DNA of 64,000 nucleotides from Enterobacter chengduensis (GTDB lineage: Bacteria; Pseudomonadota; Gammaproteobacteria; Enterobacterales; Enterobacteriaceae), in NCBI RefSeq assembly GCF_001984825.2, contig NZ_CP043318.1:1-64000 (forward strand), written 5' to 3'. Made by a program: the position numbers and the translations under genes. This document shows, piece by piece, positions 53,128 through 62,358 of the stretch. The stretch's first letter is position 1, and each line of letters opens with the position of its first letter. The notes below the pieces were generated by a model, which saw only the letters and a program-made list of their open reading frames with translations, made no database searches and was not told where the DNA came from.

Positions 53128-54504
53128 TTACTCTTTTTCAAAACAATTATTTAAGGCGGTGGCGGCAAACCATTCTCCGCTTTTCTTAATGGTGCGCTGC
53201 TGCGTCTCTATATCGAGCTGAATAAATCCGTAGCGATTTTTGTAGGCGTTGCACCACGACCAGTTATCAATAAACGTCCACATATGGTAGCCAAGACAAT
53301 TACACCCTTCGCTAATACCCTTATGCAGCCAGGCTAAATGTTCGGAAATAAAATCAATGCGGTACCGATCGTTAATCTGGCCGTTTTCAATAAAGCGCTG
53401 CTCGTTTTCGACGCCCATGCCGTTTTCAGAAATAAAGCAGCGCGGGTTGCCGTAATTGTCGCGCAGGTTGACCAGAATATCGTAAATACCCGGCGCGTAG
53501 ATTTCCCAGCCGCGGTACGGGTTCATCTTACGGCCCGGCATCTCGTAGTTATCAAAGAACCACTCCGGCATAAACGGCGCCTGCGGGTTCACCGCGCTGT
53601 CGCGACACTTCACGCGACGCGGCTGATAGTAGTTCACGCCGAGCAGGTCGATTTTCCCTTCCGCAATCAGGAAACCGTCTTCCGGTTTACAGACAGGCAG
53701 CTGATTGTAGGATTTCAGCAGCGCCACCAGGTCCGCCGGGTATTCGCCGCGCAGTACCGGGTCGAGGAAGCTGCGGTTAAACATCAGGTCCGCAACATGC
53801 GCCGCCTTCACGTCCGCCGGGCTTTGCGAGCGCGGATAGGATGGCGTCAGGTTTAATACGATGCCGATTTCCCCCGCGTAATGCCCGGCGCGGTAGGCCT
53901 GAACCGCCTTCGCATGGGCCAGCACGGTGTGATACGCCACGGTGGCCGCCCGACGAAAATCCACCACGTTCGGGTAGTGGAAGTCGTACAGATACCCGCC
54001 TTCCACCGGCACGATCGGCTCGTTGAAGGTAAACCAGTGCAGCACGCGGTCTCCGAACAGCTCGAAGCAAATCTGCGCATAGCGGGCGTAAGCGTCCACC
54101 ACGTCACGGTTTTCCCACCCGCCGATTTCCTGCATCGCCATCGGCATGTCGAAATGGAACAGGGTCATAAACGGCGTGATGCCCTGTTCGTTCAGCTCAT
54201 CAATGACCTGATTGTAAAAATCGACCGCTTCCGGGTTCACTTCACCGATACCGTCAGGGATCAGGCGCGCCCAGCTAATCGAGGTGCGAAAGCTGTTGTG
54301 GTTCAGCTGCTTTAACAGCTGAATGTCCGTTTTCCAGTGCTGGTAAAACGTGGAGGTCTGCTGCGGCCCCACGCCGTTGTGAAAACGGTTCGGCTCGCGG
54401 GCAAACCAGTAATCCCACGTGGTTTCCCCCTCTCTTGCCCCTTCCGTCTGGAGAGCGGAGCTTGCGCTGCCCCACCAGAAGTTATCGGGAAATGCGTATT
54501 TCAT
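53128..54504 (-). CDS. 6-phospho-beta-glucosidase (GH1)
   Basis: 458-residue family 1 glycosidase. Acid/base E162 is in FTFNEP and nucleophile E360 in FISENGMG. It hydrolyses the 6-phospho-beta-glucosides made by the PTS encoded around it. N-terminus KYAFPDNFWWGSASSALQTEGA is typical. Lies between the EIIC and EIIA genes, 17 bases from EIIC. Confidence 0.95.
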   Translation of the reverse strand: MKYAFPDNFWWGSASSALQTEGAREGETTWDYWFAREPNRFHNGVGPQQTSTFYQHWKTDIQLLKQLNHNSFRTSISWARLIPDGIGEVNPEAVDFYNQVIDELNEQGITPFMTLFHFDMPMAMQEIGGWENRDVVDAYARYAQICFELFGDRVLHWFTFNEPIVPVEGGYLYDFHYPNVVDFRRAATVAYHTVLAHAKAVQAYRAGHYAGEIGIVLNLTPSYPRSQSPADVKAAHVADLMFNRSFLDPVLRGEYPADLVALLKSYNQLPVCKPEDGFLIAEGKIDLLGVNYYQPRRVKCRDSAVNPQAPFMPEWFFDNYEMPGRKMNPYRGWEIYAPGIYDILVNLRDNYGNPRCFISENGMGVENEQRFIENGQINDRYRIDFISEHLAWLHKGISEGCNCLGYHMWTFIDNWSWCNAYKNRYGFIQLDIETQQRTIKKSGEWFAATALNNCFEKE

Positions 54505-54521
54505 GACCCTTCCTCTTTGAC

Positions 54522-55847
54522 TTAATTGCTAACTGTTTCAGCGGTGCCGACGGTTGTCTGGGCCTTCTGCTCTTCATTTTTGATGAGCGTACGCTCATAG
54601 GCGCGCAGGAAAGGCAGGTACATCAGCGCGGACATCACCATACAAACCAGGCACATCACCACCGGGCTCAGCGCCCAGTTCGCCGCCCACGAGGCGCCAA
54701 TCGGCGCGGGGGGGGTCCACGGGGTTAACGACACCACCTGCGCCAGCCAGCCGAGCTTCGTCGCGCCGTACGCCAGGCAGGCGTTGACCAGCGGAACAAA
54801 CACGAACGGGATAAACAGCATCGGGTTCATGATGATCGGCGCGCCGAACAGAATCGGTTCGTTGATGTTAAAGAAGCTTGGCACCACGCCCATTTTGCCG
54901 ATGGTGCGCAGGTGCGTAACGCGGCTGCGCAGCAGCAGGAAGGCCAGCGGCAGCGTGGAGCCTACGCCGCCAATCAGCAGGTAGTGATCCCAGAAGCCCT
55001 GCAGGTATACGTGCGGCAGCGCCGCGCCGGCCGCCAGCGCCGCCTGGTTTGCCGAGAGGTTCGCCATCCAGAACGGGTTCATGATGCCGGTGACAATCAG
55101 CGAGCCGTGGATACCCGCGAACCAGAAGATCTGGCACAGCAGCACGGAGAGCAGAATGGCGGGCAGGGAGTCGGACGCGGAAACCAGCGGCTCCAGCAGA
55201 TGCATGATCGCCTGCGGGATAATCATGCCGGTTTGCGCTTCGATGAACAGGTTCAGCGGGTGCAGGGTACCGATCACCACCATCACCGGGATCAGGATCT
55301 CAAATGAACGCGCCACGCCGGTCGGGACTTCCTTCGGCAGGCGGATGGTCACGTTGTTCTGCTTCAGCCACGCATAGACGCGGGTAGAGTAGATCGCGGT
55401 GATAAGCGCAGTGAAGATGCCCTGGCCGGAGAGATACTGGGTCGAGATTTTGCCGTCAGCATACGGCGCGGCGACCAGCAGGAAGGCCATAAAGGCCAGC
55501 AGGCCGGACATCACCGGGTCGAGGTTAAACTGACGCCCGAGGCTCGCACCGATCCCCACCGAGATGAAGAAGGTCATCACGCCCATGCTGAGGTTAAACG
55601 GCAGCATCAGCTGTTCGCGGTAGGTCTGGGAGAAATCCAGCCAGCCGCGCGCAAAGCTATTGGTAGTATCCGCCGAAAACGGCGGGAAGATGAACACCAG
55701 CATAAACGAGCCGATGATCATGAACGGCAGCGCGGCGGTAAAGCCGTCGCGGATAGCAATCACATACTTTTGCTGACCAAGTTTGGCGGCCAGTGGGGTA
55801 ATTGACTGCTCAATCACCGCGACCATGGATTGATATAACGAACTCAT
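54522..55847 (-). CDS. PTS cellobiose-type EIIC permease
   Basis: 441-residue integral membrane permease of the lactose/cellobiose PTS family. Hydrophobic helices start at FIIGSFMLVFIFPPF (family opening IRDGFTAALPFMIIGS). The conserved substrate-site segment FNINEPILFGAPIIMNPMLFIPF is intact. Works with the separate EIIB (upstream) and EIIA (downstream). Confidence 0.95.
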   Translation of the reverse strand: MSSLYQSMVAVIEQSITPLAAKLGQQKYVIAIRDGFTAALPFMIIGSFMLVFIFPPFSADTTNSFARGWLDFSQTYREQLMLPFNLSMGVMTFFISVGIGASLGRQFNLDPVMSGLLAFMAFLLVAAPYADGKISTQYLSGQGIFTALITAIYSTRVYAWLKQNNVTIRLPKEVPTGVARSFEILIPVMVVIGTLHPLNLFIEAQTGMIIPQAIMHLLEPLVSASDSLPAILLSVLLCQIFWFAGIHGSLIVTGIMNPFWMANLSANQAALAAGAALPHVYLQGFWDHYLLIGGVGSTLPLAFLLLRSRVTHLRTIGKMGVVPSFFNINEPILFGAPIIMNPMLFIPFVFVPLVNACLAYGATKLGWLAQVVSLTPWTPPAPIGASWAANWALSPVVMCLVCMVMSALMYLPFLRAYERTLIKNEEQKAQTTVGTAETVSN

Positions 55848-55858
55848 GTGAACACCTT

Positions 55859-56173
55859 TTAGTGTGCCGCTTCGATGAGCGACAGAGCATAGTCCAGTAC
55901 TTTATCGCCACGCTGCATGCCGTAGTCCATCATGTCGATGGGCTGCACCGGAATGCCATGCGTCGCCGCCTTGTCTGAGAGTGTCTGTAACATGTATTTC
56001 ACTTGCGGTCCGAGAAGTACCACCTGGTATTGCGGAAACTGCGTATCAAATTCGGAAACACCGTACGCATCAATCTTCACCGGCAAACCACGTTCTTTCG
56101 CGACATCGACCATTTTGCTGACCAACAGGCTGGTGGACATCCCGGCAGAGCAGCACAGCATAATCTTGAACAT
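55859..56173 (-). CDS. PTS cellobiose-type EIIB
   Basis: 104 residues from ATG 56173; a TTG at 56179 is too close to the AGAGGA site. The P-loop-like phosphorylation site is CCSAGMSTSLL near residues 7-17, with the active cysteine probably C8. First gene of the operon, 11 bases before EIIC. Confidence 0.93.
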   Translation of the reverse strand: MFKIMLCCSAGMSTSLLVSKMVDVAKERGLPVKIDAYGVSEFDTQFPQYQVVLLGPQVKYMLQTLSDKAATHGIPVQPIDMMDYGMQRGDKVLDYALSLIEAAH

Positions 56174-56228
56174 CGACAACCATCCTCTAAATGTAAAAAG
56201 TTATTGCGAGGATGATTGGACATTATAC

Positions 56229-56242
56229 GGAAACCGGTTTCC
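56229..56242. promoter_or_regulatory. Operator 1 of the beta-glucoside operon
   Basis: GGAAACCGGTTTCC is a perfect 14-bp palindrome with the CG centre typical of LacI-family sites. It sits 55 bases before the EIIB start. Confidence 0.8.
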
Positions 56243-56353
56243 ATTTATAAAAGACAGAAGTGTGACAACCATCAAGATCCCTTACTTATGAGGCTAATTA
56301 ACCCGATGCGCATCACATAATTTGGCTGTTTTGACATCATTTTGAGTGGAAAC

Positions 56354-56368
56354 GGAAAATCGGTTTCC
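56354..56368. promoter_or_regulatory. Operator 2 near the LacI-type gene
   Basis: GGAAAATCGGTTTCC is an imperfect version of operator 1, flanked on both sides by further GGAAAC half sites (56348-56386). It is placed to control the regulator itself or to loop with operator 1. Confidence 0.7.
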
Positions 56369-56466
56369 ATGGAAAACGGAAACGGATATACTCCGTTCTG
56401 GCTATAATATGAGCCGAAGCGGTCATGGAATTTGCAGGCGCGAGGTAAGCCTGTCAGGGGAAAGAG

Positions 56467-57417
56467 ATGTCGACAATCAATGATGTATCACGTCTTGCCG
56501 GGGTATCTAAAGCCACGGTATCGCGAGTGTTGAGCGGGTCGCGTGGCGTAAAGGAAGCCAGCCGTCAGGCCGTACTGAAAGCGGTGGATGAACTTAACTA
56601 TCGGCCTAATGTGATTGCCCAGTCGCTGCTGAGCCAGTCGACGGGATGTATCGGCGTCATTTGCGCACAGGAAAATATTAACCAGACCACCGGTTATCTG
56701 TACGCGCTGGAAAAACAGCTCAGCCAGCATCAAAAACACCTGCTGCTGCGCTTCGCGCATAGCAAAGCCGAAGTGATGAATGCGCTCGAAGAGCTCTCCT
56801 GCGGTTTGTGTGATGATATCCTGGTCATTGGCGCGCGTTTCCCGCTGGACGTCGATATGGACAACGTCATCCTTGTGGACTGTATGGAGTCTGATAATTC
56901 CAACAGCATTCAGTTCGATCACGCCTTTGCCGCCGAAACCGCCTGTAACTACCTGACAAGCCAGGGGCGTCGCCAGATTGCCCTGATCCACCCGCACGGC
57001 AGCGGGTTTGCCGACCAGGTGCTGCTCGGCTACAAGCACGCGCTGGAGAAAAATTTCCTGCCCTTTAATCGCAGCCTCGTATTTATGGACGCAACCTCGT
57101 CGTCCGTTGCGCTGCAGGAGCTGCTTAACAACGCCAGCACCCTCAACTTCAACGCGCTGCTGGTGGCGGACGAGCAGGAAGCCCAGCGGGTGATCCCGCA
57201 GCTGCAGGCGTTTAACAAATCGGTGCCGGACGACATTATGGTCTTCAGCCTGGCCGGATCGCTGCATCTGCCGGGTATTCCGGTGATCCCGGCGATTGAA
57301 TATTCTATGGATGCCATGGCGGCGCGTATCGTGAGCTGGCTGACGGAGAAAACGCAGATGCTGGGCTCATATGTGCTGCGCGGAGATTTAATTATTCCGG
57401 ACGTGCGGAAGCGTTAA
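56467..57417 (+). CDS. LacI-family repressor of the beta-glucoside operon
   Basis: 316-residue LacI/GalR-type regulator. The HTH with hinge helix is INDVSRLAGVSKATVSRVLSGSRGV then NYRPNVIAQSL, followed by a periplasmic-binding-protein-like sugar domain. Divergent from the PTS operon, with two GGAAA/TTTCC palindromes in the shared 293-base gap. It resembles AscG/ChbR-neighbour repressors of aryl-beta-glucoside loci. Inducer probably a (phospho-)beta-glucoside. Confidence 0.93.
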   Translation: MSTINDVSRLAGVSKATVSRVLSGSRGVKEASRQAVLKAVDELNYRPNVIAQSLLSQSTGCIGVICAQENINQTTGYLYALEKQLSQHQKHLLLRFAHSKAEVMNALEELSCGLCDDILVIGARFPLDVDMDNVILVDCMESDNSNSIQFDHAFAAETACNYLTSQGRRQIALIHPHGSGFADQVLLGYKHALEKNFLPFNRSLVFMDATSSSVALQELLNNASTLNFNALLVADEQEAQRVIPQLQAFNKSVPDDIMVFSLAGSLHLPGIPVIPAIEYSMDAMAARIVSWLTEKTQMLGSYVLRGDLIIPDVRKR

Positions 57418-57429
57418 AATATTTTCCAG

Positions 57430-57457
57430 GCCGGGTAAGGCGCAGCCGCCACCCGGC
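57430..57457. repeat. REP element
   Basis: GCCGGGTAAGGCGCAGCCGC followed by CACCCGGC is a REP palindrome in the gap between the convergent repressor and yicS genes. Confidence 0.82.
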
Positions 57458-57466
57458 AAGCAGCGC

Positions 57467-57763
57467 TCAATAATCTTCCATACAATCCACCTGTCCTACC
57501 GCCTCCCAGTACGCATCCAGATTGTCGCGCTTGACGGCGGTAACGGCATTTTTGATCAGCAGCTGATTGGCCTCGGACGACAAAATCATCGCCTGCCAGG
57601 CTTTATCACTCTGCTTTTTCTGTGGCGTACAGGTTTTCTTAATATCTTTAAGGACCTGCTGCTTTATTTGCGCCTCTTTCGCGGGGTCATCCTTTTCCTG
57701 AGCATGGACAAACGCGGCGAAGAGCAGACAAACCAGCAGGCAGACCAGGTGCGCAGCTTTCAT
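57467..57763 (-). CDS. yicS: YicS-like small secreted protein
   Basis: 98 residues from ATG 57763 (MKAAHLVCLLVCLLFAAFVHAQ), with a signal peptide cleaved after HAQ. An in-frame start further upstream is unlikely because it would displace the signal peptide. The mature part is about 76 residues, helical, with two cysteines (KKTCTPQ and VDCMED) that could form a disulphide. The identity as YicS rests on size, export signal and position near yicL and nepI. Function unknown. Confidence 0.65.
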   Translation of the reverse strand: MKAAHLVCLLVCLLFAAFVHAQEKDDPAKEAQIKQQVLKDIKKTCTPQKKQSDKAWQAMILSSEANQLLIKNAVTAVKRDNLDAYWEAVGQVDCMEDY

Positions 57764-57883
57764 CGAAACCCCCTTTAAGAGACACATGCTTCCCATGAAA
57801 TATATCGTTACATTCAGTGTGGCGACGCCAGCCGAAAGTATGAATTTTCTCTTCACCGTCTGTCATGATCGCCCCAGTAAGCG

Positions 57884-59248
57884 CTACTGAATACCGCCGC
57901 CCAGCGACTGCCACAGCGTGATGCGGTTTTCCAGGTCGGTTTGCTGCAGCGCGATCAGCGATTCCTGCGCCGACCACAGCGACCGCTGCGCGGTCAGAAC
58001 CGTCAGATAATCCCCCGCGCCCGCCTTATAGCTGCGCGTCGCCACGTCCAGCGTTTTTTGCTCCGCCGCGACGTATTCGCGCTGGGCTTCGAGCTGCTCG
58101 CTGAGGGTTTCTCGTCGCGCCAGCGCGTCGGCCACGTCCTTAAACGCGTTCTGGATGACTTTCTCATAGGTGGCGATCAGCCCCTTCTTCTCCGCTTCCG
58201 CGTAGCGCAGCTGCGCCAGGTTGTTTCCGCCGCTAAACAGCGGCAGGGTGATGGACGGCGCAAACGACCAAACCTTCATCCCGTGGCTGAACAGGGAGGA
58301 GAGCGAATCGCTGCCGACGCCCGCGCTGGCGGTGAGTGAAATGGTCGGAAAGAAGTTGGCGCGTGCCGCGCCGATGTTGGCGTTGGCGCTCAGCAGGTTA
58401 TGCTCGGCCTCCTGAATGTCCGGGCGGCGCAGCAGCGCGCTGGAGCTGACGCCCGCCGGGATCAGCGTGATGGCGTTATCGCTCAGGCTCTCCAGCGTGC
58501 CGGGCAGCAGGTTGTCCGGCACCGTATTGCCCGCCAGCAGATTAAGGGCGTTTTTGTCCTGCATCACCAGCGTCCGGTAGCTCGCCACGCTGGCGCGCGC
58601 CTGCTGATACACCGCCATCGCTTCACTGACGTCCGTCGCCGCCGCCACGCCCACTTCCTGCTGGCGCTTCACAATCTTCAGCGAGTTCGCGGCGCTCTCC
58701 ATCGTGGATTTCGCCAGCGCCAGGTTGCTGTTATCCGCCGCCAGCGTCACCCAGGCCGTGGTCAGCTCGCTGACCATCGTCAGGCGCGTGTTCTGCGCGG
58801 TGAACTCGCTGGCAAGCCAGGTTTCACGCGCGGCGCGGGAGAGGCTCTGGTTGCGGCCAAACAGATCCAGCTCGAAGCTTGAGACCGCGCCGTTGGCTTC
58901 GTCGCTTGTCGCGACGCCGCTTGCCAGCGTGCGGCTGCGGGTATGGCTCAGCTCGGCGTCCACCGTCGGGAACAGGGACGAGCGCGTTTCACCGTACTGG
59001 GCGCGGGCGGCGTCGATATCGGCAATCGCTTTTTGCACGTCGCGGTTGCTGTTAAGCGCCATCGTCACCACGCTTTTCAGCCGCGCGTCGTTCATTACCT
59101 GCTGCCACTGGCTCACCACGGCGGTGGCTTCGCCGTGCGCGCCGGGCAAGGTTGCCGGGATGGGGGCGTCCGGGCGTTGATACGTTGGGTCTAACGACAC
59201 ACAGCCTGCGCTCAGCAGGGCTAACGCTAAAACAGATACACGAAACAT
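57884..59248 (-). CDS. eefC: Outer-membrane channel lipoprotein of an RND efflux system (EefC-like)
   Basis: 454-residue TolC/OprM-family lipoprotein. The lipobox is LSAGC, with the lipidated cysteine at residue 16. Two outer-membrane efflux protein repeats follow, with typical LLRRPDIQEAEHNLLSANANIGAARANFFP. It closes the tunnel of the tripartite pump. The ATG overlaps the stop of the pump gene (TAATG). It resembles NodT/CmeC-type channels; the Eef name is by similarity to the Klebsiella/Enterobacter eefABC operon. Confidence 0.88.
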   Translation of the reverse strand: MFRVSVLALALLSAGCVSLDPTYQRPDAPIPATLPGAHGEATAVVSQWQQVMNDARLKSVVTMALNSNRDVQKAIADIDAARAQYGETRSSLFPTVDAELSHTRSRTLASGVATSDEANGAVSSFELDLFGRNQSLSRAARETWLASEFTAQNTRLTMVSELTTAWVTLAADNSNLALAKSTMESAANSLKIVKRQQEVGVAAATDVSEAMAVYQQARASVASYRTLVMQDKNALNLLAGNTVPDNLLPGTLESLSDNAITLIPAGVSSSALLRRPDIQEAEHNLLSANANIGAARANFFPTISLTASAGVGSDSLSSLFSHGMKVWSFAPSITLPLFSGGNNLAQLRYAEAEKKGLIATYEKVIQNAFKDVADALARRETLSEQLEAQREYVAAEQKTLDVATRSYKAGAGDYLTVLTAQRSLWSAQESLIALQQTDLENRITLWQSLGGGIQ

Positions 59249-62200
59249 TATGACCTCCGGTTCGCGTGTTTACCGGAGAACAGACGTTTCACCAGTACAA
59301 AGAATAAGGGAACGAAGAAGATCGCCAGCAGCGTCGCGGCCAGCGTTCCGCCGATAATGCCGGTACCAATCGCCACGCGGCTGTTTGCGCCTGCCCCGGT
59401 TGCCACGGCCAGCGGCGTAACCCCTGCGATAAACGCCAGCGAGGTCATGATGATCGGACGCAGGCGCGTCTGGGCGGCACGCAGGGCGGCACGCGTCAGA
59501 GAGTACCCTTCAGCGACTTTGGCTTCGGCAAACTCGACAATCAGGATCGCGTTCTTCGACGACAGGCCGATAGTGGTGAGCAGCGCCACCTGGAAGTAGA
59601 CGTCGTTGTTCAGGCCGCGCAGGGAGGCGGCGACGGCCGCGCCTAGCACGCCAAGCGGGATCACCAGAATGACCGAAATCGGCACCGACCAGCTCTCATA
59701 CAGCGCCGCCAGGCACAGGAACACGACCAGGATCGAGAGGGCATAGAGGGTCATCGCCTGACCGCTCGCCAGTTTTTCCTGCAACGACAAACCGCTCCAC
59801 GCCCAGGTGCTGCCGGACGGCAGGCTGTTTGCCAGCTGCTCCATTTTGCTCATCGCCGTGCCGGAGCTGGCGCCGCTGGCGTTTTCGCCCTGTATCTCAT
59901 ACGCCGCCGAGCCGTTGTAGCGCACCAGGCTTTCCGGGCCGTACTCCCAGCGGGTGGTGGCGAAGGCGGAGAACGGCGTCATGGTGCTGTCGCTGCCGCG
60001 CACAAACCATTTGTTGAGATCCGACGGTACGGCGCGGGTGTCGCTGTCGCCCTGGATGTAGACCTTTTTCACGCGGCCGCGGTCGATAAAATCGTTCACG
60101 TAGGTCCCGCCCCAGGCGCTGGAGAGGGTGTTGGTAACGTCGCTCAGGGACAGCCCCAGCGACACGGCCTTGTTGTTATCGATATCTACCTGAAGCTGCG
60201 GCATCTGCGGCAGATCATTGGCGCGCACGGCGTGCAGCGAGCTGTCCTGGTTGGCCTCGCCAATCAGCTGGTTACGCAGCTTCAGCAGCGCGTCGCGGTC
60301 GGTGCCGCCGCTCGCCATCAGCTCAAAGGTAAAGCCGTTGCTCTGGCCCAGGCCGTCCACCGCGGGCGGCGTCATGGCAAAGATGGTCGCATCGCGGATG
60401 GTGCTCAGCTCCTGCGTGGCGCGCAGGGCAATGGCCTGCGCGGTATTCTCATCGCCTTTACGTTCGGACCAGTTTTTCAGGGAGACAAACGCCATCCCGG
60501 CGTTCTGACCGCTGCCGCTGAAGCTGAAGCCTTCAATGGTGAAGATCACGTTGGTGTTGGCTTTCTCTTTCGTGAGGAACCACTCGCGCACCTGGCGGCT
60601 GACTTCGGCGGTACGTACCGTCGTCGCGCCGGCGGGCAGGGTGTACTGCACCATGATTTCGCCCTGATCTTCCGTTGGCAGGAAGCTGCCCGGCAGCTTA
60701 AGCATGGCGAAGCCCATCGCGCCGCAGAGCAGGGCATAGATGACCAGCATGCCGCCGGAGCGGCGCAGGGCGCGCAGCACCTTGTTCTGATACCCGCGCT
60801 CGGTCCTGCTGTAGAAGCGGTTAAATGCGCCGAAGAAGCCCTTTTTGTGCGGCGCCGTGTGGCTCAGAATCGAGCCGCAGAGCGCGGGCGTCAGGGTCAA
60901 CGCCACCACCACGGAGAGGAACATCGCTGAAATGATGGTGACCGAGAACTGACGGTAAATCACCCCGGTGGAGCCGCCGAAGAAGGCCATCGGCAGGAAT
61001 ACGGCAGAGAGCACCAGCGCAATGGCGACCAGCGCGCCGGAGATTTCGCCCATCGATTTCTCCGTAGCTTCCCGGGCGGGCAGGCCTTCGTCGCGCATAA
61101 TACGCTCGACGTTTTCCACCACCACGATCGCGTCATCCACCAGGAGCCCTATCGCCAGCACCATCGCAAACAGCGTCAGGGTATTGATGGAGTAGCCGAA
61201 CAGCGCCAGCACGCCGAAGGTGCCCAGCAGAACGACAGGCACCGCCAGCGCCGGGATCAGCGTCGCGCGGATGTTTTGCAGGAACAGGTACATCACCACC
61301 ACCACGAGGATAATGGCTTCGAACAGGGTCTGAATCACGTCCTCAACGGAGATCTTGATGAACTCGGTGCTGTCTTTCGGGTAGGCCACGTCGTAGCCTT
61401 CCGGCATCGACTTTTTGAACTCGGCGATCTTGTCTTTTACCGCCGTCGCAGTGTTGAGCGCGTTCGCACCCGGTGAGAGCATGACCGCCATACCCGCCGC
61501 CGGGTGGCCGTTGAGCTTCGCGGTGGCGGTGTAGTCTTCGCTGCCCATCTCCACGCGGGCGACGTCGCTGATGCGCACCACCGCGCCGCTGGACTGGCTC
61601 TTCACGATGATGTTTTTAAACTGATCGACCGTCTGCAGGCGCGACTGGGCGCGCACGGTGGCGGTCAGCTGCTGGGCGTTCGACGAGGGCAGCGCGCCGA
61701 TTTTACCGGCGGAGACCTGCACGTTCTGGGCTTCAATCGCGCTCTGCACGTCGGACGGCATCAGCGAGTAGGACGCCAGCTTCGCCGGGTCGAGCCAGAT
61801 GCGCATGGCGTATTCCGCCCCGAACACCTGCAGGCTCCCGACACCCTCGACGCGCGCCAGCGGGTCCTGCATATTGCTCACCAGCCAGTCGGCGATATCC
61901 GAGCTGCTGGCGGTGTCGGTTTTGTCGTACACGCCCATGATCAGCAGGAAGTTGCTCTGCGATTTCTCGACGGTAATGCCGGACTGCTGCACCTCGGTCG
62001 GCAGGCGCGATTCCGCCTGCTGAACCTTGTTCTGCACCTGTACCTGCGCGGTGTCCGGGTCGGTTCCCTGCTCGAAGGTGACGGTAATGCTCACCGACCC
62101 GTCCGAGCTGCTGGTGGAGGTGAAGTAGAGCAGGTTATCCAGCCCGGTCAGCTGCTGCTCGATCACCTGCGTCACGCTGTTTTCCAGCGTCTGCGCGGAG

Positions 62201-62358
62201 GCACCGGTGTAGGTGGCCGAGATTTTGATCGACGGCGGAGCGACGTCCGGGTACTGCGCCACCGGCAGCGTGCGGATCGCCAGCATCCCGGCGAGCATGA
62301 TGAGAATGGCGATAACCCAGGCAAACACTGGGCGTCGCACGAAGAAACGGGAAAACAT
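59248..62358 (-). CDS. eefB: RND multidrug efflux pump (EefB-like)
   Basis: 1036-residue AcrB-family HAE1 proton antiporter. It starts MFSRFFVRRPVFAWVIAILIML. The proton-relay aspartate pair is in GLLVDDAIVVVENVER, and the second relay half is in GLSSKNAILIVEFAEAK. Periplasmic domains are complete. No frameshift. It overlaps the adaptor gene by one to three bases. Confidence 0.9.
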   Translation of the reverse strand: MFSRFFVRRPVFAWVIAILIMLAGMLAIRTLPVAQYPDVAPPSIKISATYTGASAQTLENSVTQVIEQQLTGLDNLLYFTSTSSSDGSVSITVTFEQGTDPDTAQVQVQNKVQQAESRLPTEVQQSGITVEKSQSNFLLIMGVYDKTDTASSSDIADWLVSNMQDPLARVEGVGSLQVFGAEYAMRIWLDPAKLASYSLMPSDVQSAIEAQNVQVSAGKIGALPSSNAQQLTATVRAQSRLQTVDQFKNIIVKSQSSGAVVRISDVARVEMGSEDYTATAKLNGHPAAGMAVMLSPGANALNTATAVKDKIAEFKKSMPEGYDVAYPKDSTEFIKISVEDVIQTLFEAIILVVVVMYLFLQNIRATLIPALAVPVVLLGTFGVLALFGYSINTLTLFAMVLAIGLLVDDAIVVVENVERIMRDEGLPAREATEKSMGEISGALVAIALVLSAVFLPMAFFGGSTGVIYRQFSVTIISAMFLSVVVALTLTPALCGSILSHTAPHKKGFFGAFNRFYSRTERGYQNKVLRALRRSGGMLVIYALLCGAMGFAMLKLPGSFLPTEDQGEIMVQYTLPAGATTVRTAEVSRQVREWFLTKEKANTNVIFTIEGFSFSGSGQNAGMAFVSLKNWSERKGDENTAQAIALRATQELSTIRDATIFAMTPPAVDGLGQSNGFTFELMASGGTDRDALLKLRNQLIGEANQDSSLHAVRANDLPQMPQLQVDIDNNKAVSLGLSLSDVTNTLSSAWGGTYVNDFIDRGRVKKVYIQGDSDTRAVPSDLNKWFVRGSDSTMTPFSAFATTRWEYGPESLVRYNGSAAYEIQGENASGASSGTAMSKMEQLANSLPSGSTWAWSGLSLQEKLASGQAMTLYALSILVVFLCLAALYESWSVPISVILVIPLGVLGAAVAASLRGLNNDVYFQVALLTTIGLSSKNAILIVEFAEAKVAEGYSLTRAALRAAQTRLRPIIMTSLAFIAGVTPLAVATGAGANSRVAIGTGIIGGTLAATLLAIFFVPLFFVLVKRLFSGKHANRRS

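Noticed and set aside
60232..60930. Plus-strand open frame of 232 codons inside the RND pump gene
   Set aside because: Antisense shadow of a G+C-rich conserved gene with no start signals.
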